A stretch of 64,000 bases of DNA, taken from NCBI GenBank assembly GCA_030524545.1, contig JAUNGM010000019.1, forward strand, positions 25,443 through 89,442, read 5' to 3'. A program made the position numbers and the translations under genes. Origin of the DNA: Eubacteriales bacterium. Its GTDB lineage: Bacteria > Bacillota > Clostridia > Lachnospirales > Lachnospiraceae. Below are positions 24,513 through 33,178 of this stretch, in pieces. How positions within the stretch are numbered: position 1 is the stretch's first letter; every line of letters starts with the position of its first letter. The notes under the pieces are model-generated. The model made no database searches. It worked only from the letters and a program-made list of their open reading frames with translations, and was not told the DNA's origin.

Positions 24513-25610
24513 ATAGATGCAAATAAAGAGATAACAAACCATTCTGTAAAATCGGCAGGAACTACACCGATAGCGGCTTTCTACCAGACATGTACCAGTT
24601 ATCTGGAAAGGAAAGTGACCGGCGGATATCGGTTCTGTATTACGCTGACGCATCCCATAGAGGGGAAAAAACCGGAAATCCTTACGATAGTGGAGACCGG
24701 AGAAAGAAAAATGCTGTATTTCCGTCAGGGCATGGGCACCGTATTTTCCATGGAAACGGACAGGGAGCAGCTATGCATGGATGTGTTTGTATACCTGCAG
24801 AATGGTTTTGAGATCCAGTATATGTCAGAGGAATGCTGCGCCCGTCTGTGGGAGGAGATCATGGGAGGATTCACAAAAAAATACCGGGAGCTGCAGGCAG
24901 GGGAGCAGTTGTTTTTAACCTATTGTTCAGACTATGGGTATTCCCTGAAATTCCTGCAGGAAAGTGTAGACGGGCAGGTGCCGGATGCCATGCAGAAATG
25001 GGCAGGAAGGCATGAGATAGGGACCAGGCCGGAAAGCACGCCCCAGATACCGGAATGGATGGGACTGGGAACAGGCTTTACGGATGGGGTATACCCGGAT
25101 GACCTGCCGGAAGCAGAAACAAGGCCGGTGGCAAAGTTTATCCGTGAGTGCCATGTACAGTTGTATGTAAGACGTTGGGAGGAATTTGAATATATTTTCG
25201 TCATGGCAAAGCAGGGGGGAGACGGGAAGGTGGATGTACAGGCGGCCATCAGTGACGGGGAGGAACTTGCATTTTTTAAAAAAGGAAGGCCGCCAGAAAA
25301 CATTCCGCAACAAGGCGTGCCGCTCAGCTTCTTTTTCCTGAGATACCTGAAAGCCGGTTACCATATCGTATATATGTCCGCTGCGGCGCATGGTACGGTA
25401 TGGAAGGAACTGGCAAAGGGGAGGTCGGAATATCTGCGTCCATACGGGGTACAGATACAGGACTATGCAGGATACTGCAGGAAGCATGGGATCACAAAAA
25501 ACCGCCTTTCAAGGAAACTTGGGAAGGAAGTAACCGATTTTATGGGAATGTACAGTCTGGAAGGCGGGAAGAATGAAAGAATGACGATTCCTTTACAGCA
25601 GCCGTGTTAG
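24513..25610 (+). CDS. duplicated-domain ICE protein, apparent ATA start
   Basis: A 365-residue protein (331 from the first standard start, GTG 24615). The frame is open from 24492 and a strong ribosome site AAGGAGGG (24498-24505) is followed after seven bases by ATA (24513), with a natural-looking N terminus after it (DANKEITNHSVKSAGTTPIA). The protein holds two related halves: QLCMDVFVYLQNGFEIQYMS and PLSFFFLRYLKAGYHIVYMS align, each followed by a Trp-Glu-Glu/Lys-Glu-Leu block. The end has GYCRKHGITKNRLSRKLGK. Function unknown; it is the first gene after the origin-like DNA. Confidence 0.6.
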   Translation: MDANKEITNHSVKSAGTTPIAAFYQTCTSYLERKVTGGYRFCITLTHPIEGKKPEILTIVETGERKMLYFRQGMGTVFSMETDREQLCMDVFVYLQNGFEIQYMSEECCARLWEEIMGGFTKKYRELQAGEQLFLTYCSDYGYSLKFLQESVDGQVPDAMQKWAGRHEIGTRPESTPQIPEWMGLGTGFTDGVYPDDLPEAETRPVAKFIRECHVQLYVRRWEEFEYIFVMAKQGGDGKVDVQAAISDGEELAFFKKGRPPENIPQQGVPLSFFFLRYLKAGYHIVYMSAAAHGTVWKELAKGRSEYLRPYGVQIQDYAGYCRKHGITKNRLSRKLGKEVTDFMGMYSLEGGKNERMTIPLQQPC

Positions 25611-25620
25611 TTCGGATGGG

Positions 25621-25680
25621 ATGAAAGCAGGCTATTGCCAGGAGCATGGGATAACGTGTGGTCTGCTGACGGGGAAATGA
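25621..25680 (+). pseudogene. remnant repeating the end of the upstream gene
   Basis: A 19-codon frame whose start AGYCQEHGITCGLLTGK copies AGYCRKHGITKNRLSRKLGK from the preceding gene's C terminus. It is probably the scar of a partial duplication. Its stop overlaps the next small frame (ATGA). Confidence 0.35.
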
Positions 25681-25763
25681 GTATGGATGATTTTATGGAC
25701 AGATGGCCGCAGCAGATAGAAAAAAAGCTGCCGGAGGTATTTGGAAACCCAGGGAGAGGCTGA
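25677..25763 (+). CDS. possible 28-residue peptide
   Basis: A short acidic peptide (MSMDDFMDRWPQQIEKKLPE) whose ATG overlaps the stop of the upstream remnant. It could be translated by coupling, but no independent ribosome site is convincing. Confidence 0.25.
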   Translation: MSMDDFMDRWPQQIEKKLPEVFGNPGRG

Positions 25764-25782
25764 TAAGGAGATGGAAAATACT

Positions 25783-26352
25783 ATGGTTTATGAGCAGGCA
25801 AAGGTAAATGAACTTGCAAAGAAGATCAAAGCATTTATGAGGGAAAACCATATGGTATCCGGTTATTTGGAACGTGTCCAGGGTGACCTGGCAGCAGGTA
25901 TGCCTATCCCGGATATAGAAACAGCGGTAGATAATGGCAGGCTACGGTTCATGTTGGATTGTTACCTGTGCCATATGGTTTCTAAAATGCAGGAATCTGA
26001 ACAGAAAAAGTACGGAAGGAAACTGATAGATGAGCTTGAGAAAATAGAAATTGTCCCAAAGAAAAAGACAGGAACGGGGATGAAACAGGTCGTTTGGGAG
26101 GTTGCAGAGCTGCTAAAAGAACTGGACGGCTTTAAATATGCGGAATATATGGAGGTAGGGGATATGGAGACGGATACTGTGCGCCGCATTTATACAGATC
26201 TGATGGTCCCGGAAAAACGTCTGGCACTGTCCAATTACCTCCAATCCTTTTCCGGTACGGTGCAGGGAGAGAGAATCAGTGAGGTGGTGGCTTTTTTGCA
26301 GGAAGCAGGAAAAGCACGTGAAGCGGAAAAAAACGTAAGAAAAGGCAGATAA
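25783..26352 (+). CDS. unknown helical protein
   Basis: A 189-residue helical, charged protein. ATG at 25783 or ATG at 25771 are possible; the ribosome site AAGGAG ends at 25770 and is too close for the latter. It includes KKKTGTGMKQVVWEVAELL and ends in a basic tail. It lies just ahead of the Ku-ligase pair, with 160 bases between them. No recognised domain. Confidence 0.55.
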   Translation: MVYEQAKVNELAKKIKAFMRENHMVSGYLERVQGDLAAGMPIPDIETAVDNGRLRFMLDCYLCHMVSKMQESEQKKYGRKLIDELEKIEIVPKKKTGTGMKQVVWEVAELLKELDGFKYAEYMEVGDMETDTVRRIYTDLMVPEKRLALSNYLQSFSGTVQGERISEVVAFLQEAGKAREAEKNVRKGR

Positions 26353-26511
26353 TTTCTGTGGATCATGCAATCGCGGCAGTAAAGGGTCCGGTTTGTGCGG
26401 ACAGCATGTTAAAAACACAAAAATAAAGATTGCCAGAAACAATTTTACTCCGCAAAAAGGTGTATTTTTTCACAATCTACAGATACTAACCGAAAAAAAG
26501 AGGTGGCAGGA

Positions 26512-27305
26512 ATGGCAGTAGCACACAAAGGCAGTATCTCTATGTCGCTGGTATTGATCCCGGTAGGGCTTCATAAGACAACCGTGGATAATGATATCCA
26601 CTTTAACCAGCTCGACAAGGAAAGCGGTGCGCGGATAAAATACAAAAAATACTGTTCGCACTGCGGCAGGGAAGTGACCGCCCAGGATATCGTGAAAGGA
26701 TATGAGTATGAGAAGGGAAAATATGTTACCATGACGGAAGAGGAACTGGACCGGTTGAAAACAAATAAGGACCGGACAATCCATATCGTACAGTGTTCTA
26801 AAATGAGCGAGATCAATATGATCTATTACGAAAAGGATTATTATGCAGTACCGGAAAAGGGGCAGAAAAAGCGTTTGAGCTGTTGCGCCAGACGCTGCTT
26901 TCCATGAAAATGGTCGGGATTGCGAAAACTGTCATCGGGCAGACCGAGAAAACGATTGTCCTGTACCCTTTGAAAGACGGGCTGATCGCTAAAACCCTGT
27001 ACTACTATGATGAGATTGCGGAGATTCCCCGGAAGGTCCCCAAAATGCAGCTTGATAAGAAAGAACTGGATATGGCAAAAATGCTCATACAGACGATGGC
27101 AAAACCTTTTGTTGCGGAAGAGTTCCATGATGAGTACCAGGAACGGCTGCGGAACGCGATCATGCAGAAGATCAAGGGAAATGATGTCCTTATGGTTGAG
27201 CAGGGGGCGGCAAATAACGTGATCGACCTCATGGAAGCGTTAAAAGGAAGCCTTGAGCTGATGAACCGGGAAGAACCTGTGAAGCGGGAAGGAAAAATAT
27301 CGTGA
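26512..27305 (+). pseudogene. ku: Ku-like DNA end-binding protein, frameshifted
   Basis: Bacterial Ku binds double-strand ends and recruits ligase in non-homologous end joining. The first part (from MAVAHKGSISMSLVLIPVGL) and the second part (from about 26863, AEKAFELLRQ when read in the right frame, then IGKTV/YPLKDGLIAKTLYYYDEI) are both clear Ku, together about 264 residues as expected. They are in different frames: the run GGGG at 26859-26862 is one G short. Read as it stands, the first frame ends at 26907 after a nonsense tail, and the second has only internal ATG 26883. It could be a true mutation, a phase-variable tract or a sequencing error. It overlaps the ligase start (GTGA). Confidence 0.88.
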
Positions 27306-28237
27306 ACCTGTTTGAAGCAAGGCGTGCGGAGGCGATGCTGATCAAAGAGATGTGTCCTGCATTTGATTCGCCGGATTGGATTTATGAATTAAAACTGGAC
27401 GGGTTCCGGTGCCTTGCCTACCTTTGTAAAGGGGAGACTGACCTGCGTAATAAACGCAATGTAAGGGTTTTGGGGAAGTTTCCGGAACTCCGTAATATTT
27501 GGAACTATGTTTCAGACCGGTGTATCCTGGATGGGGAAGTGGTCGTGATGAAAAATGGCGTACCGGATTTTTATGAATTACAACGCCGGACGCTCTTGAC
27601 AGACCCGTTTAAGATCAGGCTTGCATCGGAACGGTTCCCGGCATCCTTTGTGGCTTATGACTGCTTATACTGCCGGGAAGAGGAGCTGCTTGATATGCCC
27701 CTTATGAAAAGAAAGGAAAAACTGTCTGCTCTATTTTCCAGGGAGACACCCGGTTTTGCTTTTTCAAGATTTATTGAAGAAAAAGGAAAGTCCCTGTACC
27801 GGCTGTGTGAAGAACAGAAACTGGAGGGTGTTGTTGCAAAAAGGAAAAACAGCATTTACCGTATGGGTGCGAGGACAAAGGACTGGGTAAAAATAAAACG
27901 GATGGCAGATGATGATTTTATCATCGCAGGGTATATCCCCAAAGGGGCAAACCACTTTAGCCTGATCCTGGCTAAATACAGGATGGAAACTCTGGTATAT
28001 AAAGGGAGTATAAGCAGCGGTGTAACAAAGGAAACCATCTCCTATCTACTTCCGGCAGAGAATACCGTGCTTTCACTGGTACCTGCGGCGGAAAACCGGG
28101 GAATCATATGGGTAAAGCCGGAAAAGGTGTGCCGGGTGGAATATATGCCAAATACCAAAAATGCCCTCCGTCAGCCGGTATTCCGTGGGTACAGGGATGA
28201 TGTGATGCCGTGGGAAGTAAGGGATGTAACTGAATAA
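27302..28237 (+). CDS. ATP-dependent DNA ligase (LigD-type ligase domain)
   Basis: A 311-residue ligase with only the adenylation and OB domains. Motif I is YELKLDGFR with Lys31 as the AMP acceptor; other signs are ILDGEVVV (motif III region), GVVAKRK (motif IV) and DWVKIKR (motif V). The GTG start at 27302 overlaps the Ku stop, so the two are one translation unit as in bacterial end-joining operons. No polymerase or nuclease domain of LigD is present. Probably seals ends of incoming or excised element DNA (inference). Confidence 0.9.
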   Translation: MNLFEARRAEAMLIKEMCPAFDSPDWIYELKLDGFRCLAYLCKGETDLRNKRNVRVLGKFPELRNIWNYVSDRCILDGEVVVMKNGVPDFYELQRRTLLTDPFKIRLASERFPASFVAYDCLYCREEELLDMPLMKRKEKLSALFSRETPGFAFSRFIEEKGKSLYRLCEEQKLEGVVAKRKNSIYRMGARTKDWVKIKRMADDDFIIAGYIPKGANHFSLILAKYRMETLVYKGSISSGVTKETISYLLPAENTVLSLVPAAENRGIIWVKPEKVCRVEYMPNTKNALRQPVFRGYRDDVMPWEVRDVTE

Positions 28238-28264
28238 ATCGATAACAACCGAAAGGTGGGAATT

Positions 28265-29437
28265 TTGCAGAAATGCCGGGTTCCTGCCTTTTCATTTTGG
28301 GAGGATGACAGATTGAGATATGAAGAGAAAGATTTTGAACAGTTAAAAAAGAAAACGGGGGAATTCCTGGAAAATGGGGCGTTGGGAAACATCCGGCCCT
28401 ATTGGGAGATGCGCTGGCCCTACAGCCAGAAACCGGAAAATTACTTAAATGGGCTTGCAAAAGCTGATGTAAGGAAAGGATTGATCTCTTTCCTGTATAA
28501 CATGTCCCATGGGAGAGGGATGGAAAAGACCAGGGCTGCGGAGCAGATCATCGGGGAACTGTGGGAATATGGCAGGCCGGATAAAGCGCAGGACCGTGAT
28601 ATGCTGCAATCCTTGGTATGGGACACCTGTATGCTGTTAAAAAACACATGCTATTGGGATTGGGAAGAAATGCGGGAGATCGGAGAGTCCGATACGGATA
28701 TTGTCCGTAAGATGTATGGCAAGCTGCGTACTCTGGAAGGCCGGGAACAGCAGTCGGATATCTTTGCCGGATATCTGGAAACATATGATCTTCCTGTAAA
28801 AACACAGGCTGAAATGGAACAACTGGAAACCCGGCTGCTGAATTACCCATCCCCGGACAGGGAGGAAGACCGGTCCATAAAAAACAGTTATCAGTTACGG
28901 GATTGTGTGCAGTGGATTCAGGAATTATCAGCCGCATGGTTTACCCTGCCTTCAAAAGCATACCGGAACCTTAACCGGACGGGAGTATGGAGGGATTATG
29001 TAGTACCCCAAATTCCCAGGTATCAAACGATGTCCTGCTATGAAGTGGTTTCCGATATCATAAGCCATGTAAAGGGGCTTGGGGATGTTTATGGGGAACT
29101 TATGAAAACCATGGGAAGGGAACATATAGAGCCGCAGGAAATACCCAGCCGGTATGACTGGCAGTATTTAAGGGATGCGGAGCCGGCCTGCATAGAAGCG
29201 TTGGCAACCCAAAAGGGGCTATATTTTGGGGAAGCCCTTGGCACATTTTATGAGAGCCGGTTTGCCATGATGCTTGAGCAGGGCAGGGAACGGTATGCTT
29301 GGACACGGGCGGAGGCATTTGCGGAATATCTGGAACATTCAGAACCGGAACTGTTTATGGAATATGAATGCGGCTGCCAGACAAAAATCCAGAATCTGGG
29401 AATAAGAGAAACGGATAACCGCAGAAGTGCGAGGTAG
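28265..29437 (+). CDS. unknown ICE protein
   Basis: A 390-residue soluble protein, mostly helical. TTG at 28265 has AAAGGTGGG four bases upstream; GTG at 28256 lies in that site, so TTG is preferred. The C-terminal ~120 residues hold DAEPACIEALATQKGLYFGE and FMEYECGCQTKIQNLG. Nothing resembles a known catalytic site. Its position between the ligase and the mobilisation genes suggests a relaxosome or processing role, without proof. Confidence 0.55.
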   Translation: MQKCRVPAFSFWEDDRLRYEEKDFEQLKKKTGEFLENGALGNIRPYWEMRWPYSQKPENYLNGLAKADVRKGLISFLYNMSHGRGMEKTRAAEQIIGELWEYGRPDKAQDRDMLQSLVWDTCMLLKNTCYWDWEEMREIGESDTDIVRKMYGKLRTLEGREQQSDIFAGYLETYDLPVKTQAEMEQLETRLLNYPSPDREEDRSIKNSYQLRDCVQWIQELSAAWFTLPSKAYRNLNRTGVWRDYVVPQIPRYQTMSCYEVVSDIISHVKGLGDVYGELMKTMGREHIEPQEIPSRYDWQYLRDAEPACIEALATQKGLYFGEALGTFYESRFAMMLEQGRERYAWTRAEAFAEYLEHSEPELFMEYECGCQTKIQNLGIRETDNRRSAR

Positions 29438-29440
29438 GAA

Positions 29441-29881
29441 ATGAAAGAGCGTTTAGAAAAACCGGAACATTTGACCGCATGGCTTAATGAGGAACGCATC
29501 CCTTTCCAGCTTTCATTAAAAGAGGCTGAAATCATCCTTGGATATTTGGAAGGTTCTGCCTACAGCCTGGAGACAGAGGATGGAATACTCTTTCTTTGTG
29601 ATGATGTGGAGGAAAACAGGGAAGAAACAGAGATTGACGATGTTGTGCAAAAGGTTTGCGAAACCAATTATGAGCTGATCGAGGAAACTGCGGCCAAAAT
29701 AATGGAAGCAGAGATAAGTGCGGACACCAGGCAGGAGGAAGACAGCCTTGCAAGGCTGATGGAAGATGAAAAAGCGCTGGCTTTGGTATTTTTGCAGACC
29801 AGATTCCAGAAAGGGCTGGAGCAGGCATTACGGCAGGCGGCAGAGAAGAAGAAAACGCCTGCTGACAGGGCAAGGCGGTAG
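29441..29881 (+). CDS. unknown acidic protein
   Basis: A 146-residue Glu-rich helical protein (LKEAEIILGYLEGSAYSLET), starting three bases after the preceding stop, with GTAGG as a weak ribosome site. It is acidic in the middle and basic at the end (EKKKTPADRARR). Function unknown. Confidence 0.55.
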   Translation: MKERLEKPEHLTAWLNEERIPFQLSLKEAEIILGYLEGSAYSLETEDGILFLCDDVEENREETEIDDVVQKVCETNYELIEETAAKIMEAEISADTRQEEDSLARLMEDEKALALVFLQTRFQKGLEQALRQAAEKKKTPADRARR

Positions 29882-29910
29882 GAAGGGGTGGTATTACGAA
29901 AAAAGAAACG

Positions 29911-30219
29911 ATGAAATGCAGGAAGGAGATCCGGCTGTCCAGTGAAGAACTGGAAGAATTGCAGAAACAGGCTGCAGAAATGGGGGTAACGGATTCCCAG
30001 TTCCTGCGGATGCTGATCACAAACCGCCCCAGGGATTACCCGGCAATCCGGCAGGAATTGCAGCGGTTAAATAATGAGATCAACCATATAGGGGTAAACA
30101 TCAACCAGATTACCCATAACAACAACAGCCGGCTGTATTCCGAAACGGATAAGCACCGGCTGTATGTGCTTATGAAGCGGTTGAAAGACCTGATGCAGCA
30201 GGTAATTGAGAGATTGTAA
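29911..30219 (+). CDS. mobC: MobC-like relaxosome accessory protein
   Basis: A 102-residue protein with an N-terminal ribbon-helix-helix pattern (EIRLSSEELEELQKQAAEMG) and the typical MobC block NEINHIGVNINQITHNNN. MobC helps the relaxase bind and open oriT. ATG at 29911 has no good ribosome site; an in-frame ATT at 29893 would give six extra residues behind GGAAGG, so the true start is uncertain. The relaxase gene follows after nine bases. Confidence 0.82.
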   Translation: MKCRKEIRLSSEELEELQKQAAEMGVTDSQFLRMLITNRPRDYPAIRQELQRLNNEINHIGVNINQITHNNNSRLYSETDKHRLYVLMKRLKDLMQQVIERL

Positions 30220-30228
30220 GGGGAACAT

Positions 30229-31635
30229 ATGGCAATCAGTAAGGTCCTGCACATGAAGCAGGCAAAATCCGGGTACATGGCGAAACACCTTGCCAACGGC
30301 CTCAAATATATCATGGACCCGGATAAAACAGAAGGCGGAAAGTATGTGAGCGGGAATAACTGCGTCCCGGAAAATGCACTGGAACAGATGCTGGATACGA
30401 AACGCCACTTTGGAAAACTGGATAAAAGGCAGGGGTACCATTTTATCATCTCTTTTGAGGAGGAAGAGGTAACGGAGGATACCGCTTTTGAGCTTATCGG
30501 TAAATTTGTGAAAGAATACCTGGGGCCGGATTTTGAAGCAGTATATGCAATCCATAATGATACGGACCACATCCATGGGCACATTATCTTCAATTCCGTG
30601 AGGTGTACAAACGGTTACAAATATGATTATCCGAAAGGGGAATGGGAATACCGCATACAGCCCCTTGTGAACCGGCTTTGTGAAGAATATGGGCTGTCTA
30701 CACTGGATATGGAGGAAGTACGGGAGAAAAGAAAACGGAAAGACATACCAAAAGGGCAGGAAGCGGAAAAAAGGGTTTCCATGAGGAACCAGCGGATAAA
30801 GAAGGATGTAGACCGGGCAGTGGAGGATGCGGATACCTATGAAGAATTTCTGGAACTTCTAAAATGCATGGGATATGAATTATCAGGGAAGAAGCACCTG
30901 GCAGTCCGGGAGAACGGGGCGGTAAGAAGCAGACGTTTGGATTTACTGGGAGAAGAGTATATGGAAGAAATGCTCCGGTGCAGGATTGAAAAGCCGCCCA
31001 TACCGGCACAGCAGGAAGACCCCAGGGAAACCGGGCTTATTTATATTTTTATCCCTTACAGGAACCGCCATCTGACGCGGCACCAAAAGGAGTGCTTCAT
31101 ACGGAAGTACCGCGCGGGGAAAATCCATACGGACCAGAAACCATGGGAATACCGGAGCAGCCTTCAGACCCTGCGCCGGCTGCAGGAAGAATATATTTTT
31201 TGGGAAAAACATGGCATCCGTTCAAAGGCGGACCTTTACACAGCGGAAGATAAAGCGGCAGGACAGATCAAAGCTGTCCGGGAAAAGAAGAAAGAGCTGG
31301 AAGAAAAAAAGAAATCCTATGATGCAGTATTACACCTTCTGGAAGAACTGGAGCCTTTGGAAATCGAGGCAGACCTTTATAAAGAGGGGTATCCGGAATT
31401 TCTGGAAGAGTACCAGAAGTATGAGGCTGTCTGCAAAAAACTGGAGAAACTGGGGTATTCTCTGGCAGACGCAAGAAAGGCAGAAGCGTATTTCAGGGAA
31501 GGGTTCCGGGAATTGAAGGAGCAGAGGGGGCAGGCAATGCGGGAAAAACGGATTGCGGGCCGTCTGCTTTCTAAAGTCTATCAGAAGGAAAGAGGGAAGG
31601 AGGCGAGGGATGAAATGCAGGAAAGAGGCTTATAA
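30229..31635 (+). CDS. MobA/VirD2-family relaxase
   Basis: A 468-residue relaxase that would nick oriT, bind the 5' end through a tyrosine and lead the strand into the recipient. The metal-binding motif is HNDTDHIHGHIIFN (His109, His114/116/118), and Tyr16 or Tyr28 in the N terminus is the probable nucleophile (HMKQAKSGYMAKHL). The first ~180 residues are the catalytic domain; the rest is helical and highly charged (coiled coil near 340-370, KKKELEEKKK) and probably binds DNA or the coupling protein. Preceded by AGGGGAA. Confidence 0.9.
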   Translation: MAISKVLHMKQAKSGYMAKHLANGLKYIMDPDKTEGGKYVSGNNCVPENALEQMLDTKRHFGKLDKRQGYHFIISFEEEEVTEDTAFELIGKFVKEYLGPDFEAVYAIHNDTDHIHGHIIFNSVRCTNGYKYDYPKGEWEYRIQPLVNRLCEEYGLSTLDMEEVREKRKRKDIPKGQEAEKRVSMRNQRIKKDVDRAVEDADTYEEFLELLKCMGYELSGKKHLAVRENGAVRSRRLDLLGEEYMEEMLRCRIEKPPIPAQQEDPRETGLIYIFIPYRNRHLTRHQKECFIRKYRAGKIHTDQKPWEYRSSLQTLRRLQEEYIFWEKHGIRSKADLYTAEDKAAGQIKAVREKKKELEEKKKSYDAVLHLLEELEPLEIEADLYKEGYPEFLEEYQKYEAVCKKLEKLGYSLADARKAEAYFREGFRELKEQRGQAMREKRIAGRLLSKVYQKERGKEARDEMQERGL

Positions 31636-31722
31636 ACAGTCAGCGTGCAGGCTGCCAAAAACGGGCAGCGTTTCAAAATTGAATGGCCGCTGGACTGAAA
31701 AAGTCCAGGGAAAGGAGACAGA

Positions 31723-32724
31723 ATGACCATTGAAGAACAGCGGTATTTGGATGAATGTAAGAAGGTGCTGAACAGGGAGCAGTTGGATGCGGTTACCATG
31801 GCAATGGATTACGGGCTGCAGATACAGGAGATCCGGAAGGTAGTACAGAGTAACCAAAGCGCGCCATGTATGCATGAGATCGTTTTAGGGATGATGGAGG
31901 GAATCAAGACCGATGTGTTGGATTTCCTGTGTGAGAACGATTTTAACCAGTACCAGATAAAAGAAATCCGTGAGGGGATCGCGGGAGGGCTGACCTTTGA
32001 GCAGGTAAAATCCTATGCTACAAAGGAAATGTCCGCAAACCGTATGAAAAAAATGCGCCAGCAGTTGGAAAATACCATGCAGGAAAAGAATGGACAGTCA
32101 GATGACAGTGTAAGGGAGTACATGAAAGGGCTTATGGAGATCATGGAAACCTCGATACAGCAGTTTAGGGAAAGCAACGAGAGGTTTGATGCGCTGTCCT
32201 CTCTTGTAAAGGAGCATGTAGTAGATGAAAAGAACCGTGAAATCCAGGAGCTATATGAGAACCTGAAATATAAGGATAAGAGCATCCAGGAACTGCAGCG
32301 AAAACTGGCGGACCGTGATAAGACCATTGCGGATTTAAAATCAGCGATAGCAGAGGGCAGGCGGGAAACAGAACCGCAGAAGGTAACGGAGGAAAGGATA
32401 CCGGAAAAAGTGCCGACAGTTCCTGACGGGGAAACAAAAAGAGGGGAACTGCTGTTTGAACCTGTTATGAAAGAACCGCAGGCAGAAAAGAAGAGGATGC
32501 TTGGATGGTTCCTGCGTGATAAAAAGGTTCCCCAGGATGTTTTTGGGAAGATCATGGAGGCAGACCTGTCTACGGAACAATTAGAGGAAGTGCGCCAGTG
32601 CATAGAGTGCGGGCTGACAGACAGGGAGATCGCGAGGGTAATAGAGAATACGCCTGCTCCGGAGCGTATGAGGAAAATGCGTGAAATACTGATGCTTATG
32701 AAGAAGAGAAAGGGAGGTGCCTGA
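31723..32724 (+). CDS. helical repeat/coiled-coil ICE protein
   Basis: A 333-residue protein with three copies of a ~42-residue helical unit: LNREQLDAVTMAMDYGL.., FNQYQIKEIREGIAGGL.. and LSTEQLEEVRQCIECGL.., each ending in an RM-KMR type helix. A coiled coil of about 70 residues joins units 2 and 3. The same unit ends the coupling protein (36340-36490), which suggests a shared binding partner or mutual contact. In the 88 bases before it lie two hairpins, GCTGCC/GGCAGC and CTGGACT/AGTCCAG. Ribosome site AAAGGAG. Confidence 0.6.
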   Translation: MTIEEQRYLDECKKVLNREQLDAVTMAMDYGLQIQEIRKVVQSNQSAPCMHEIVLGMMEGIKTDVLDFLCENDFNQYQIKEIREGIAGGLTFEQVKSYATKEMSANRMKKMRQQLENTMQEKNGQSDDSVREYMKGLMEIMETSIQQFRESNERFDALSSLVKEHVVDEKNREIQELYENLKYKDKSIQELQRKLADRDKTIADLKSAIAEGRRETEPQKVTEERIPEKVPTVPDGETKRGELLFEPVMKEPQAEKKRMLGWFLRDKKVPQDVFGKIMEADLSTEQLEEVRQCIECGLTDREIARVIENTPAPERMRKMREILMLMKKRKGGA

Positions 32725-32725
32725 T

Positions 32726-33163
32726 ATGTTTTCGATTGAACATGTTGTCCGGATTTTCCCTTTATTGGAGGAAGCAGAGAAAGAACGCCCCCTCTTCACG
32801 CAGGCAGAAAAGCAGATGCTTTACAGGATTGCATTCCATAAAGAATCCTTTGATGAAGTACAGAGGCTCATGGTGCAGGCATCGGCCCCGCAATTAAAAG
32901 CGGAAGAGAGGAAACAGTTACTGGAATATCATGTTGGTAAGCTGCCAGAGCCGCCAAACAGCGCCGCAGCCCAGATTGAAAACTATATTTTCCATACACA
33001 GCTTATGATTTATGAAAAAGAAAAGGCCAACCGTATACTGGAGGATATCTTAAAGAGGAGCGGTTTAAATAAAGAGCTGGATGCCATGATCGCAGAGGCA
33101 AGGAATAGGCCCTTTAAGCCCCCAAAAGAAAAACCGGCGGTACAGAATGGGAAGGCCATATAA
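32726..33163 (+). CDS. unknown helical protein
   Basis: A 145-residue helical protein. ATG at 32726 stands one base after the upstream stop, eight bases after AGGGAGG, which decides the start over the GTG at 32717. Basic C terminus (PPKEKPAVQNGKAI). No recognised domain; part of the transfer operon. Confidence 0.55.
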   Translation: MFSIEHVVRIFPLLEEAEKERPLFTQAEKQMLYRIAFHKESFDEVQRLMVQASAPQLKAEERKQLLEYHVGKLPEPPNSAAAQIENYIFHTQLMIYEKEKANRILEDILKRSGLNKELDAMIAEARNRPFKPPKEKPAVQNGKAI

Positions 33164-33178
33164 GGAAGGGGGGATTGC

